A stretch of 64,000 nucleotides of DNA from Clavibacter californiensis (GCF_021952865.1 NZ_CP040792.1:2356001-2420000); one strand, 5' to 3'. Positions 10,415-20,119 are shown, counted from the first letter of the stretch. Notes: generated from the sequence alone by a model not told the origin. A program made the numbers and translations.

Positions 10415-11200
10415 TCAGCCGACGCTCTGGCCGCCGTCGGAGCGGATGCGCTGGCCGTTGATCCAGCCGCCCTCCGCCGAGAGCAGGAAGCACACGAGCG
10501 CCGCGGCGTCGCGCGGTTCGGCCAGGCGCCCGCGGGGCGTGGCCTGCCGGAGTCCCTCGCGCAGCTCGGGCGTGAACCAGCCCGTGTCGGTGCGCCCGGG
10601 ATCCACGAGGTTGGCGGTGACGCGCACGTGCTCGAGCTCCCGCGCGGCCGCGATGACGATGCGGTCGAGCGCCGCCTTGCTGGCGCCGTACGGCACGTTG
10701 CCGACGACGTGGTCGCTCGTGAGCGCGACGATGCGGCCGGCGCCGGGCTCGGCCCGGTACCGCCGCGCGAAGCCCTGGATGAGCTGCAGCGAGGCCCGCA
10801 CGTTCACGGCGAGGTGGCGGTCGAGGCTCTCGACGGTGGTGTCGAGGAGGCCGCTGTCGACCGACTCGGCGTGACTGAGGACCAGGCCCGTGATCGGGCC
10901 CAGCTCGCGCTCGACCTCGTCGAGGATCCGCTCGGGGGCACCGGTGTCCATGAGGTCGGCCTCGATCGCGTGCGCCCGGCCGCCGGCGCCCTCGACCGCC
11001 TCGGCGACGCGGGCGGGGTCCTCCGGCTGGCGGCCCCACGGCATGCGGGAGTCGTACGCCGACCAGTACGAGAAGGCGACGTCCCAGCCGCCGAGCGCGA
11101 GGTCCTCGGCGATGGCCGCGCCGAGCCCCGCGACCCGGCCGACGCCCGTGATCAGCGCGACGGGCCGGACGGGCGCGTCGGGATGCGCGGGATCCGTCAC
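10415..11200 (-). CDS. Short-chain dehydrogenase/reductase embedded in the aro cluster
   Basis: A 261-residue SDR with an atypical cofactor loop (TGVGRVAGLGAAIA instead of TGxxxGxG), a catalytic Ser region ALTSDHVVGN, YGASK as the YxxxK pair, and C-terminal DGGQSVG. The GTG start overlaps the aroB stop as GTGA, so it is coupled to aroB, and aroQ follows 32 bases later. The substrate is unknown. A shikimate-related reaction is possible from context, but the classical pathway does not need an SDR here. Confidence 0.85.
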   Translation of the reverse strand: MTDPAHPDAPVRPVALITGVGRVAGLGAAIAEDLALGGWDVAFSYWSAYDSRMPWGRQPEDPARVAEAVEGAGGRAHAIEADLMDTGAPERILDEVERELGPITGLVLSHAESVDSGLLDTTVESLDRHLAVNVRASLQLIQGFARRYRAEPGAGRIVALTSDHVVGNVPYGASKAALDRIVIAAARELEHVRVTANLVDPGRTDTGWFTPELREGLRQATPRGRLAEPRDAAALVCFLLSAEGGWINGQRIRSDGGQSVG

Positions 11201-12351
11201 GAGCCGATCTCCTGGTACGCCGCGAACAGCAGCGCCTCCTCGGGCCCGTTGAGCACGCTCGCGCGGCCCACGCCGTCGAGCACGATGAACCGCATCATGT
11301 CGCCGCGCGCCTTCTTGTCGCGCTTCATGCTCGCGACGAGCGTGGGCCAGCGGCCGACGGGGTAGCTGGTGGGCAGGTCGAGCGAGTCGAGGATCCGCCG
11401 GTGCCGGTCGACGGCCTCGTCGGACAGCGAGCGGGTGAGGCGAGAGAGCTCGGCCGCGAAGACCATGCCGACCGCGACGGCCGCGCCGTGCCGCCAGCGG
11501 TAGCGCTCCGCGTGCTCGATGGCGTGGCCGAGCGTGTGACCGTAGTTGAGGATCTCGCGGCGGCCCTTCTCGGTGAAGTCCTCCCCCACGACCTCGGCCT
11601 TCATCGCGATGGACAGCTCCACGACCCGGCGGAACTCCGGGCTCGTGGGATCGGTGACGCGCGCCACGTCCCGCTCGATGATGTCGAGGATCTCGGGCAC
11701 GGCGATGAAGCCGGCCTTCACGATCTCCGCGAAACCGGTGACGAGCTCGTTCCGCGGCAGGGTGGCGAGCAGGTCGAGGTCGACGATCACGGCGGTCGGC
11801 GCGTAGAAGGCACCCACGAGGTTCTTGCCCTCGGACGTGTTGATGCCGGTCTTGCCGCCCACGGCCGCGTCGACCATGGCGAGGACGGTCGTGGGGATCT
11901 GGATGAGCATCACGCCGCGCAGCCACGTCGCCGCGACGAAGCCGCCGAGGTCTGTGGTGGCGCCGCCGCCGAGCGTGATGACGGCGTCCGAGCGCGTGAA
12001 GTCGGTGGTGCCCATGATCTTCCAGCAGAACGCCGCGACCTCCACGCGCTTGGCGCCCTCGGCGTCGGGCACCTCCGCGAGGTACACCTCGACGTCGCCC
12101 TGCAGGCGCTCGCGCAGCCGGGACGCCTCCTCGGCGAGGGCTGGCGCGTGCACGATGAGCACCTTGCGCACGCGCGGGCCGAGCAGCGCGCCCACGCCCT
12201 GGACGAGGCCGCGGCCCACGGTGACGTCGTAGCCGGGGGTGCCGGAGACGCGGATCACGGTGGGCGCGTCGGGCTCGACGGCGGCGCTCTGCGCGGTGGC
12301 GTCGGTGGCGTCGGTGTCGGTGTCGGTGTCGGTGGGGGTCGGTTCGGTCAT
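11197..12351 (-). CDS. aroB: 3-Dehydroquinate synthase
   Basis: NAD- and metal-dependent cyclisation of DAHP to 3-dehydroquinate. The 384 residues contain GGGATTDLGGFVAATWLRG for NAD and NYGHTLGHAIE with metal-binding histidines. The first ~30 residues are an acidic Thr-Asp extension encoded by a GTCGGT-type tandem repeat, unlike the rest and probably disordered. The ATG overlaps the aroK TGA (ATGA). A start further inside the extension cannot be excluded. Confidence 0.96.
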   Translation of the reverse strand: MTEPTPTDTDTDTDATDATAQSAAVEPDAPTVIRVSGTPGYDVTVGRGLVQGVGALLGPRVRKVLIVHAPALAEEASRLRERLQGDVEVYLAEVPDAEGAKRVEVAAFCWKIMGTTDFTRSDAVITLGGGATTDLGGFVAATWLRGVMLIQIPTTVLAMVDAAVGGKTGINTSEGKNLVGAFYAPTAVIVDLDLLATLPRNELVTGFAEIVKAGFIAVPEILDIIERDVARVTDPTSPEFRRVVELSIAMKAEVVGEDFTEKGRREILNYGHTLGHAIEHAERYRWRHGAAVAVGMVFAAELSRLTRSLSDEAVDRHRRILDSLDLPTSYPVGRWPTLVASMKRDKKARGDMMRFIVLDGVGRASVLNGPEEALLFAAYQEIGS

Positions 12352-12839
12352 TGCTGCCTCTCCCGGGCGAAGCGCTCGATCTCGCGGGCGATGCGCGGGA
12401 GCGGGCGGTCGGAGGTGTCGATGGTCAGGTCGGCGAGCGAGCGGTACAGCTCCTCGCGGTCGGCGACGATTCGACGCCAGCTCTCGAGGCCGTCGACGAG
12501 CGGGCGGTCGTTGCCGCGGATCCGGGAGCGCACGGCGTGCTCGCTCACGGTGAGGAGCACGACCCGGCAAGCCGCCAGATCGGCGCGCGTCGCGGGGTCG
12601 AGGACGGCTCCCCCGCCGAGCGAGACGACGCCGTCCTCCGCGAGCGCGGCGGCGACCTGGGCGCGCTCGAGCTCGCGGAACCGCGGCTCCCCGTGCTCGC
12701 GGAAGATGTCGGCGATGGATCCGTGGGCCTGCACGATCGCGCGGTCCGTGTCGGTGAACGGCAGCCCCAGGGCCTTCGCCACGCGCCGGCCGACCGTGGT
12801 CTTGCCCGCGCCGGGCGGGCCGATCAGGACGACCGGCAC
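12348..12839 (-). CDS. aroK: Shikimate kinase
   Basis: Phosphorylates shikimate at the 3-OH. It has 163 residues: P-loop GPPGAGKTT (about 7-15), shikimate-binding DTDRAI near 31, GGGAVL, and the LID region RGNDRPLV. I chose the GTG at 12837-12839 (VPVVLIGPPG), two bases after the aroC stop, with GAGG just upstream inside aroC. Its stop overlaps the aroB start. Cytosolic, middle of the aro operon. Confidence 0.95.
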   Translation of the reverse strand: MPVVLIGPPGAGKTTVGRRVAKALGLPFTDTDRAIVQAHGSIADIFREHGEPRFRELERAQVAAALAEDGVVSLGGGAVLDPATRADLAACRVVLLTVSEHAVRSRIRGNDRPLVDGLESWRRIVADREELYRSLADLTIDTSDRPLPRIAREIERFARERQQ

Positions 12840-12841
12840 GC

Positions 12842-14080
12842 TCAGGCCTCGGGTGCCGCCGGCGGCGCGGCGTCCGCCTCGTCCACGAGGTCGGCGCCGG
12901 TGCGGCGGCCCTCGGGGATCGCGTCGAGGTAGCCGCGGAGGTTGCGCAGGGTCTCGCCCACGGAGTCGCCGCCGAACTTCTCCAGCACGGCGTCGGCGAG
13001 CGTGAGCGCGACCATGGCCTCGGCGACGACGCCCGCTGCGGGCACCGCGCACACGTCGGAGCGCTGGTGGTTCGCGGGGGCCGCGCCACCCGTGGCCGTG
13101 TCGATGGTGCGGAGCGCGCGCGGCACGGTCGCGATGGGCTTCATGCCGGCGCGGACGCGCAGGACCGTGCCGGTCGACATGCCGCCCTCGGTGCCGCCCG
13201 CGCGGTCCGTGGACCGGCCGATGCCCGCGGCCGTGGAGAAGAGCTCGTCGTGCGCCTCGGATCCGCGACGCGTGGTGGTGAGGAAGCCGTCCCCGACCTC
13301 GACGCCCTTGATCGCCTGGATGCCCATGAGCGCGGCCGCGAGCTTGGAGTCGAGGCGGCGGTCCCAGTGCACATGCGAGCCGAGGCCGGGCGGCAGGTCG
13401 TAGGCGAGGACCTCGACGACGCCGCCGACCGTGTCGCCGCTGGACTTCGTGTCGTCGACCTCGGCGACCATGCGGGCGCTGGTCTCGGGGTGGAAGCAGC
13501 GCAGCGGATCCGCGTCCAGCGCGTCCACGTCGGCGGGCGTCGGCAGCGGCGCGCCCTCGGGCACGCGGACGGGGCCGATGGCGAGCGTGTGGCTGACGAG
13601 CGTGATCCCGAGCTCGGCGAGGAACGCGCGCGCCACTGCGCCGAGCGCGACGCGGGCCGCGGTCTCGCGGGCGCTCGCCCGCTCGAGGATGGGACGCGCC
13701 TCGTCGAAGTCGTACTTCTGCATGCCCACGAGGTCGGCGTGGCCCGGGCGGGGACGCGTGAGGGCCGCGGCGCGCGCGCCCCGCAGCTTCTCCGGATCCA
13801 CCGGCTTGGGGCTCATGACGTCGACCCACTTGGGCCACTCCGTGTTGCCGATCCGCACCGCGATGGGGCTGCCGAGCGTGCGCCCGTGGACCACCCCGGT
13901 GGAGAGGCTCAGCTCGTCCTGCTCGAACGCCATGCGCGCGCCGCGGCCGTAGCCGAGCTTGCGACGGGCGAGGTCGGCGCGGATGCCGTCGAGGCTGACG
14001 GGCACGCCCGCGGGCAGCCCCTCCAGGACGGCGATGAGTTCGGGGCCGTGGGATTCCCCGGCGGTGAGCCAACGCAGCAT
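12842..14080 (-). CDS. aroC: Chorismate synthase
   Basis: FMNH2-dependent elimination of EPSP to chorismate. The protein has 412 residues with the signature N-terminus [21 protein letters not shown], the FMN-site [10 protein letters not shown]-like segment, and [30 protein letters not shown] near the C-terminus. The last ~20 residues are an Ala/Pro tail. It lies 39 bases after aroE and 2 bases before aroK. Confidence 0.97.
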   Translation of the reverse strand: MLRWLTAGESHGPELIAVLEGLPAGVPVSLDGIRADLARRKLGYGRGARMAFEQDELSLSTGVVHGRTLGSPIAVRIGNTEWPKWVDVMSPKPVDPEKLRGARAAALTRPRPGHADLVGMQKYDFDEARPILERASARETAARVALGAVARAFLAELGITLVSHTLAIGPVRVPEGAPLPTPADVDALDADPLRCFHPETSARMVAEVDDTKSSGDTVGGVVEVLAYDLPPGLGSHVHWDRRLDSKLAAALMGIQAIKGVEVGDGFLTTTRRGSEAHDELFSTAAGIGRSTDRAGGTEGGMSTGTVLRVRAGMKPIATVPRALRTIDTATGGAAPANHQRSDVCAVPAAGVVAEAMVALTLADAVLEKFGGDSVGETLRNLRGYLDAIPEGRRTGADLVDEADAAPPAAPEA

Positions 14081-14119
14081 GTCCCCATCCTCCCACAGCG
14101 GCAGCCGCCGACCCGCGGG

Positions 14120-15010
14120 TCAGGCGCCGGTCCAGGGCCTCAGCGGATCGCGGCCGACGCTCGCGAGCATCGCCGCCAGCACGCGCTCCTCGCCAGGCAG
14201 CGGCCGTCCCGCGTCCCCCGCGACGAACAGCCGCACCTGGTCGAGCGCCTGGTGCACGAGCATGTCGATCCCCGGCACGACGCGGCCGCCTGCCCGCTCC
14301 CACGCCGACGCGATCCCGGTGGGCCACGGCGCGTACGTCACGTCGAGGAGCACGCTCGCCCCGGACAGCCTGCCGGGCAGCGGCACGGCAGCGGCGGCAT
14401 CGCCCGGCAGGGTGCTGACCACGGTGTCGGCGTCGCGGAGCGCGTCCACCGCCGCGTCGAGCGGGGTGGTCACGAGCGCGACGCCCAGCTCGTCGGCCAG
14501 CGGGGCGAGCTCCCGCCCCTGCTCCTGCCGGCGGGCCGCGACGACGACCTCGTGCGCGCCCAAGCGGGCCAGCGCGACGACGGACGAGCGCGCGGTGGAT
14601 CCGGCGCCCAGCACCACGGCGCGCCCTGCGCGCTCGACGCCGGCCGCCCCGAGCGCCCGCACGATGCCCGCGACGTCCGTGTTCGCGCCCCGCCGGACGA
14701 CGACCCCCGCCGCGTCGCGCTCGAGGAGCAGCGTGTTGGCCGCGCCCGCCAACCGGGCCGTGTCGTCGATCAGGTCGAGGAGCGGCAGCACGTCGCGCTT
14801 GAGCGGCATGGTGAGCGAGAGGCCGCGCCAGTCGGATCCGAGACCCGCAACGAACGCGCCGAGGTCCGCCCCCGTGCACTCCACCGCCTCGTACACCCAG
14901 TCGAGACCGAGCACCGCGTACGCCGCGGCGTGCAGCCGCGGCGACAGCGAGTGCGCGATGGGGCTGCCGAGGACCGCCAGCCGCACGGCCGGCGTCCGCG
15001 GATCAGCCAT
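14120..15010 (-). CDS. aroE: Shikimate dehydrogenase
   Basis: NADPH-dependent reduction of 3-dehydroshikimate. It has 296 residues. Substrate domain: VLGSPIAHSLSPRLHAAAY (about 13-31) and LSLTMPLKRDVLP, with the catalytic Lys. Nucleotide domain: VLGAGSTARSSVVAL. The C-terminus has GIDMLVHQALDQVRLF. It overlaps the 3' end of mltG by 8 bases, an arrangement common in actinobacteria. Confidence 0.96.
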   Translation of the reverse strand: MADPRTPAVRLAVLGSPIAHSLSPRLHAAAYAVLGLDWVYEAVECTGADLGAFVAGLGSDWRGLSLTMPLKRDVLPLLDLIDDTARLAGAANTLLLERDAAGVVVRRGANTDVAGIVRALGAAGVERAGRAVVLGAGSTARSSVVALARLGAHEVVVAARRQEQGRELAPLADELGVALVTTPLDAAVDALRDADTVVSTLPGDAAAAVPLPGRLSGASVLLDVTYAPWPTGIASAWERAGGRVVPGIDMLVHQALDQVRLFVAGDAGRPLPGEERVLAAMLASVGRDPLRPWTGA

Positions 15011-16613
15011 TGCCCGGGTTGTCCTTCATGAACTGCTGCCACTGCGCGACGGCCTTCTCGTGCTCCTCGTACGTCTGCGAGAAGACGGTGTCGCCCGTGA
15101 TGGTGTTGACGGTGACGAAGTACAGCCACGGGCCGTCGGCGGGCGCCAGCGCGGCCTTGATCGCGAGGTCACCCGGGTTGGAGATGGGGCCGATCGGCAG
15201 GCCCGGGTGCACGTAGGTGTTCCACGGGTTGTCGTCGGCGCGCTCGGCGTCGGTGGTCGTCACGCGGCCGACCGAGTTCGCGCCGTAGGCGACCGTCGCG
15301 TCCGACTGCAGCGGCATGCCGATCGCGATGCGGTTCTGGAAGACCCGCGACACCTTGTAGAAGTCCCCCTCGAAGCGGGCCTCCTTCTGGATGAGCGCGG
15401 CGAGCGTGAGCACGCGGTGCCGGTCGGCGGGAGCGACGCCGGCCTGGTCGAGCGCCTGGAAGGTGCGGCTCACCATCGCCTTCACCATGTCCGTCGCGGA
15501 GGTGCCGGGCGGGAAGTCGTACGTGGCCGGGAAGAGGTAGCCCTCGATGTTCGGCGCCTCCGCGGGGATGCCGAGCGCGGCGCGATCCGACGCGGCGGCC
15601 TCGAGGTCGGCGACGGGCGTGCCCGTGCCCTCCGCGATGAGCTCGAACGCCTGCGCGGCGGTCTGGCCCTCGGGGATGGTGACCTTGGCCTGGACCTGGC
15701 TGGAGGGATCCTGCAGCATCGCGAGCGCGGACGCCGCGCTCATCTGCTTCCGCAGCGTGTACGTGCCCGGCTGGAACACGACCTCGCCTCCGGACGCGAC
15801 GACGGCCCGGTAGAACGCCTTCGACGTCTTCACGACGTCCTGCGAGGCGAGCGTGTCCCCGATGGTGCTGCCGGTGTCGCCCGTCTTGACGACCACCTGC
15901 ACCTCCCCGGATCCGTCGCCGTCGTAGTCGGTCGGCTCGGCGGGCGTCATCAGGGCCGACACGACCGGGCCGAACAGCGACGTCGCGATGACGGCCGCGC
16001 CGCCGAACAGCGCGACGAGCAGGAGCACGACGTACGGCCACCTGGGGTGGCGCCGCTTGGGCTTCGGGGCGACGGGAGCCGCCGCGGGCGGCGGAGTCCG
16101 ACGTGCACCGCCCCGCGTCGTGCGGGTGGGCGTGGTGGTGGCTGCGATGCCGGCAGCGGACGCGGACGCCGTGGAGACGTCGCCGGCGGCCGACGCTGCG
16201 GAGGTCGCCGCGGCGGCTGCCACGTCGGCTGCCACGCCGGCGCGCGGGCGCTCCTCGACGGCGGGACGCGGCGCGGGGGTCCGGGGTGACGTCTCCCGCG
16301 CGGCGGGACGCTCGTCGGCCGCCGCGGATGAGGGCGCGCCGTCCGGAGCGGGAACGGGGGCCGCTGCCTGCGCCTCGGCCGCCTCGCGCAGGGCACGGAG
16401 CTCCCGGCGCGTCATGGGCGCGCCGGTGCCGATGCCCGGTCCCTCGCCGCGCGGCGCCAGGGGGGACGACGGACGTCCGGGTGCCGCCGCCTTCTCGCCG
16501 AACAGGCTCTCGAAGGGGTCGCCGCCTCCGCCCGCGGCCGCCGTGGCGCGTCGGGTGGGATCGTTCTCAGGCGTGTCGGTCAGGATCGACTCGGTTCCTC
16601 GGGACGAGATCAC
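15003..16613 (-). CDS. mltG: Endolytic murein transglycosylase MltG
   Basis: Membrane-anchored YceG-family lytic transglycosylase that ends nascent glycan strands. The 536 residues divide into an Ala/Pro-rich cytoplasmic region (1-~180), one transmembrane helix near 185-208, a LysM-like/YceG region, catalytic IEGYLFPATYDFPPG (Glu near 355), and the C-terminal motif YVHPGLPIGPISNPG. The GTG start at 16611-16613 lies 47 bases inside the ruvX 3' end; the exact start is uncertain because the N-terminus is low complexity. Confidence 0.93.
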   Translation of the reverse strand: MISSRGTESILTDTPENDPTRRATAAAGGGGDPFESLFGEKAAAPGRPSSPLAPRGEGPGIGTGAPMTRRELRALREAAEAQAAAPVPAPDGAPSSAAADERPAARETSPRTPAPRPAVEERPRAGVAADVAAAAATSAASAAGDVSTASASAAGIAATTTPTRTTRGGARRTPPPAAAPVAPKPKRRHPRWPYVVLLLVALFGGAAVIATSLFGPVVSALMTPAEPTDYDGDGSGEVQVVVKTGDTGSTIGDTLASQDVVKTSKAFYRAVVASGGEVVFQPGTYTLRKQMSAASALAMLQDPSSQVQAKVTIPEGQTAAQAFELIAEGTGTPVADLEAAASDRAALGIPAEAPNIEGYLFPATYDFPPGTSATDMVKAMVSRTFQALDQAGVAPADRHRVLTLAALIQKEARFEGDFYKVSRVFQNRIAIGMPLQSDATVAYGANSVGRVTTTDAERADDNPWNTYVHPGLPIGPISNPGDLAIKAALAPADGPWLYFVTVNTITGDTVFSQTYEEHEKAVAQWQQFMKDNPGNG

Positions 16614-17052
16614 CGGGTGGGGAGCCGGCGGCGCGCTCGGTCTCGAGCGCGTGTTGAAGGATTATAACGGCCGCCACCTGGTCGATCACCGGCTTCTGCT
16701 TACGGGAGCCTCTGCCCGAGGCGCGCAGGGCGCCCTGGGCGGAGACCGTCGAGAGGCGCTCGTCGACCAGCCGCACGGGGATCTCCGTCGCGTCCGCGAG
16801 CCGCCGGGCGAATCCCTCCGCGTCGTCCGTGGATGCCGTCGCCCGGCCGGAAAGCGCGAGCGGGAGGCCCACGAGGAGCTCCGCGCAGTCGATCTCGGCC
16901 GCCACCGCGAGGATCCTCCGCACGTCCGCCGAGCCGGCCGCGTCGCGCGGCACGGTCTCGACGGGCGTCGCGATCAGCCCGTGCGGATCCGACCGGGCGA
17001 GGCCGATCCGGGCCTTCCCCACGTCGACCGCGAGCCGGGATCCGATCCGCAT
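16567..17052 (-). CDS. ruvX: Putative pre-16S rRNA nuclease / Holliday junction resolvase-like RuvX (YqgF)
   Basis: RNase H-fold protein of 161 residues with the N-terminal strand RLAVDVGKARIGLARSD carrying the first acidic residue, VGLPLALSGRA, and VDERLSTVSA with the second. The family acts in 16S rRNA 5'-end maturation and is also named as a Holliday junction resolvase. The ATG shares one base with the alaS stop (TGATG). The gene order alaS-ruvX-mltG-aroE is the standard actinobacterial one. Confidence 0.94.
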   Translation of the reverse strand: MRIGSRLAVDVGKARIGLARSDPHGLIATPVETVPRDAAGSADVRRILAVAAEIDCAELLVGLPLALSGRATASTDDAEGFARRLADATEIPVRLVDERLSTVSAQGALRASGRGSRKQKPVIDQVAAVIILQHALETERAAGSPPGDLVPRNRVDPDRHA

Positions 17053-19709
17053 CAGGAGTCGAGCGCCTGACGCACCGCGGTCAGCGCGTCGCCGATGGCC
17101 GAGACGTCGGATCCGCCACCCTGCGCGAGGTCGTCCTTGCCGCCTCCGCCGCCCCCGAGCACCGCGGCCGCCGCCCGGGCGAGCTGCCCGGCCTTGGCAC
17201 CCGCGTCGCGCGCGGCCTGGTTGGTGGCCACGATGACGGTCGGCTTGCCGCCCGCGTCGCCCGCGAGGGCGACCACGACGGGCTCGGATCCCGCACGCTC
17301 GCGCACGAGCGTCACGAGCTGGCGCACCTCGTCGGCCGAGCGGACGCTGCCGAGCGACTCCTGGATGAGCGTCACGGCTCCGACGCGCGATCCCTGCGCG
17401 AGGAGCGCCGGCACGCGCTGCTGCAGCGCCTGCGCCTCGAAGTCGGCGATGCGACGCTCCGCGGTCTTGAGGTTCTGCATGAGGTCGGCGATGCGGTCGG
17501 GCAGCTGCTCGCGCGGCGTCTTCAGGCTCGAGGTGAGCTGCGACACGATGGCGCGCTCGACGGCCAGGTCCTGGAACGCCTCGCGGCCGACGAGCGACTC
17601 GATGCGGCGGTTCGTGGATCCGACCGACGACTCCCCCACGACGTTGATGAGCCCGATCTGCGCGCTGGAGGACACGTGCGTGCCGGCGCACAGCTCGCGC
17701 GACCACGGGCCGCCGATGTCGACCACGCGCACGGTGTCGCCGTACTTCTCGCCGAACAGCGCCATGGCGCCCAGCTGCTTGGCCTCGTCGATCGGCATGA
17801 CGCGCGTCACGACCTGCAGGTCGTCGCGCACCGCGCCGTTCGCGATGTCCTCGATCTCGCTGCGCGTCTCGGGGCTGAGCGCCTGGTTCCACGCGAAGTC
17901 GAGGCGCATGTAGCCGGCCCGGTTGTAGGACCCGGACTGGTGCGCGTCCTGGCCGAGCACCTGGCGGAGCGCGGCGTGGACGAGGTGGGTGCCCGAGTGC
18001 GCCTGGGTCGCGCCGCGGCGCCAGTCGGCGTCGACGACGGTCGTGGCGGCGTCGCCCACGCCCACCTCGCCGGAGCGCACCTGCACGCGGTGGCTGATGA
18101 GGCCCTTCACGGGCTTCTGCACGTCGAGCACCTCGAGGTCGAAGCCCTGGCCGACGATGCTGCCCGCGTCGGCCTCCTGGCCGCCGGACTCGGCGTACAG
18201 GCTCGTCTCGGGGAGGATGACCTCCGCGATGTCGCCCGCGACCGCGTGGTCGACACTGTGGCCGCCGACGATGAGGCCGAGGATCGTGGTCCCGGTCTCC
18301 AGCTCGTCGTAGCCCGTGAAGCGGGTCTCGCCCGCCGCACGGAACTCGCTGTAGACGGTGAGGTCGGCCAGCGCCGTCTTCTTGCTCTTGGCGTCCGCCT
18401 TGGCGCGCGTGCGCTGCTCCAGCATCAGCCGGTCGAACGCCTCGCGGTCGACCGTGAGGCCGTTCTCCTCCGCCATCTCGAGCGTGAGGTCGATGGGGAA
18501 GCCGAAGGTGTCGTGCAGGAGGAATGCGGTGTCGCCCGCGATCCGCTCGCCGCCCTTCGCCTTGGTCTCCCCGACCGCGACGTCGAGGATCGTCGTGCCG
18601 CCGGAGAGCGTGCGGAGGAAGGTCTCCTCCTCCGCGTACGCCAGGCGCGAGATGCGGTCGAAGTCGTCGGACACCTCGGGGTAGGCGGCCTTCATCGCGT
18701 CGCGCGACGCGGGGAACAGCTCGCCGAAGGTCGCGGCGTCCACGCCCATCAGGCGCATCGCGCGCACGGTGCGGCGCATGAGGCGGCGCAGGATGTAGCC
18801 GCGCCCCTCGTTCGACGGCCGGACGCCGTCCGACATCAGCATGAGGGAGGAGCGCACGTGGTCGGCGACGATCCGCATGCGCACGTCGTCCTCGTGGTCG
18901 GCGCCGTAGCGACGACCTGACAGCTCGGCGGCGCGGTCGAGCACGGGGCGCACCTGGTCGATCTCGTACATGTTCTCGACGCCCTGCTTGAGGAACGCGA
19001 CGCGCTCGAGGCCCATGCCGGTGTCGATGTTCCGCTTCGGCAGGTCACCGAGGATCTCGAAGTCGCTCTTTCCCGTGCCGGCCCCGCGCAGGTACTGCAT
19101 GAAGACGAGGTTCCAGATCTCCACGTAGCGGTCGTCGTCGGTCGCCGGGCCGCCGTCGGCGCCGTACGCCGGGCCGCGGTCGAAGAAGATCTCGGAGCAG
19201 GGTCCGGCCGGGCCGGGCTGGCCGGTGTGCCAGTAGTTCGTGTCGCGGCCGAGGCCCTGGATCCGCTCGTCCGCCAGGCCCGCGATGCGCTTCCACGCCT
19301 GCCTGGCCTCGTCGTCCTCGTGGTAGACGGTGACCCAGAGGTCGTCGGGCGAGAACCCGAGGCCGCCGTCGGCCTCGCTCGTCGTGAGCAGCTCCCACGC
19401 GTACGCGATCGCCTGCTCCTTGAAGTAGTCGCCGAAGGAGAAGTTGCCGTTCATCTGGAAGAAGGTGCCGTGGCGCGGCGTGCGCCCGACCTCCTCGATG
19501 TCGAGGGTGCGGATGCACTTCTGCACGCTCGTCGCGCGCGGGAACGGCGCGGGCACGACGCCCGTGAGGTACGGCACGAACGGCACCATGCCGGCCACCG
19601 TGAACAGCAGGGTCGGGTCGTCGCTCACGAGCGACGCGGACGGCACGACGGTGTGCCCGCGGTCGCCGAAGTACGTCAGCCAGGCGTTGCGGATGTCTGC
19701 GGTCTGCAT
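17052..19709 (-). CDS. alaS: Alanine-tRNA ligase
   Basis: Full-length class II synthetase of 885 residues. N-terminal catalytic core (DIRNAWLTYFGDRGH, RNIDTGMGLERVAFLKQGVENMYEID), editing domain with HSGTHLVHAALRQVLG near 570 and CAGTH near 673, and a C-Ala domain rich in Gly (LGGGGGGKDDLAQGGG) needed for tetramer/tRNA binding. The ATG lies 5 bases after the small upstream gene's stop, with GGAAAG as a weak ribosome site. Confidence 0.98.
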   Translation of the reverse strand: MQTADIRNAWLTYFGDRGHTVVPSASLVSDDPTLLFTVAGMVPFVPYLTGVVPAPFPRATSVQKCIRTLDIEEVGRTPRHGTFFQMNGNFSFGDYFKEQAIAYAWELLTTSEADGGLGFSPDDLWVTVYHEDDEARQAWKRIAGLADERIQGLGRDTNYWHTGQPGPAGPCSEIFFDRGPAYGADGGPATDDDRYVEIWNLVFMQYLRGAGTGKSDFEILGDLPKRNIDTGMGLERVAFLKQGVENMYEIDQVRPVLDRAAELSGRRYGADHEDDVRMRIVADHVRSSLMLMSDGVRPSNEGRGYILRRLMRRTVRAMRLMGVDAATFGELFPASRDAMKAAYPEVSDDFDRISRLAYAEEETFLRTLSGGTTILDVAVGETKAKGGERIAGDTAFLLHDTFGFPIDLTLEMAEENGLTVDREAFDRLMLEQRTRAKADAKSKKTALADLTVYSEFRAAGETRFTGYDELETGTTILGLIVGGHSVDHAVAGDIAEVILPETSLYAESGGQEADAGSIVGQGFDLEVLDVQKPVKGLISHRVQVRSGEVGVGDAATTVVDADWRRGATQAHSGTHLVHAALRQVLGQDAHQSGSYNRAGYMRLDFAWNQALSPETRSEIEDIANGAVRDDLQVVTRVMPIDEAKQLGAMALFGEKYGDTVRVVDIGGPWSRELCAGTHVSSSAQIGLINVVGESSVGSTNRRIESLVGREAFQDLAVERAIVSQLTSSLKTPREQLPDRIADLMQNLKTAERRIADFEAQALQQRVPALLAQGSRVGAVTLIQESLGSVRSADEVRQLVTLVRERAGSEPVVVALAGDAGGKPTVIVATNQAARDAGAKAGQLARAAAAVLGGGGGGKDDLAQGGGSDVSAIGDALTAVRQALDS

Positions 19710-19714
19710 GCGGT

Positions 19715-19936
19715 CTACTGCTTTCCGAGCTCGGTGATGGTGTCCTCTGCCTCGCCCACGGCGGAGCGCAGCTCGGCCTCGCGGCGACGGTAGCCGTGCT
19801 CGACGGACTCGCCGAACCGGCGGGCGCGGGCGTCGACGTCCTGGAACAGGCGGTGCCCGGCGGGGGTGCGGTCGACCACGTGGGCGACCGCGAAGCCGAT
19901 GACGACCCCCACGACGATGAGGACGAGGTTCTTCAT
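19715..19936 (-). CDS. Small single-pass membrane protein upstream of alaS
   Basis: A 73-residue protein: MKN, one hydrophobic helix LVLIVVGVVIGFAVAHVV, then a charged, probably coiled-coil tail rich in Arg/Glu. A good ribosome site (AAGGGGAG) precedes the ATG. It sits between the rpsD terminator and alaS and is transcribed with alaS. I do not recognise a named family. Proteins of this layout are common at this locus in related genomes (from memory), so it is probably real. Confidence 0.75.
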   Translation of the reverse strand: MKNLVLIVVGVVIGFAVAHVVDRTPAGHRLFQDVDARARRFGESVEHGYRRREAELRSAVGEAEDTITELGKQ

Positions 19937-20061
19937 GCTGCTCCCCTTCCGGGAGGTGACGCGACGGGCTGGCGGCCTTCGGGGCCGAGGGCGATCCTAC
20001 CGGCCGGGCTCCGCGCCGCCCGGGCCGCGGTGGCGCGGAGCCGACCGCGGCCGGATACGAC

Positions 20062-20100
20062 GCGAGGCGGGCCGCCCCGTGATGGGGCGACCCGCCTCGC
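20062..20100 (-). terminator. Hairpin terminator downstream of rpsD
   Basis: GCGAGGCGGG (20062-20071) pairs with CCCGCCTCGC (20091-20100), with an inner CCCC/GGGG stem. It is strongly GC-paired with no U tract, as usual in actinobacteria. It lies 20 bases past the rpsD stop. Confidence 0.75.
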
Positions 20101-20119
20101 GGACGGTGGAGCGGTGTGG

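Noticed and set aside
10415-11926. Apparent AroB-SDR fusion frame
   Set aside because: The N-terminal part is an aroB shadow; the SDR begins at the GTG overlapping the aroB stop.
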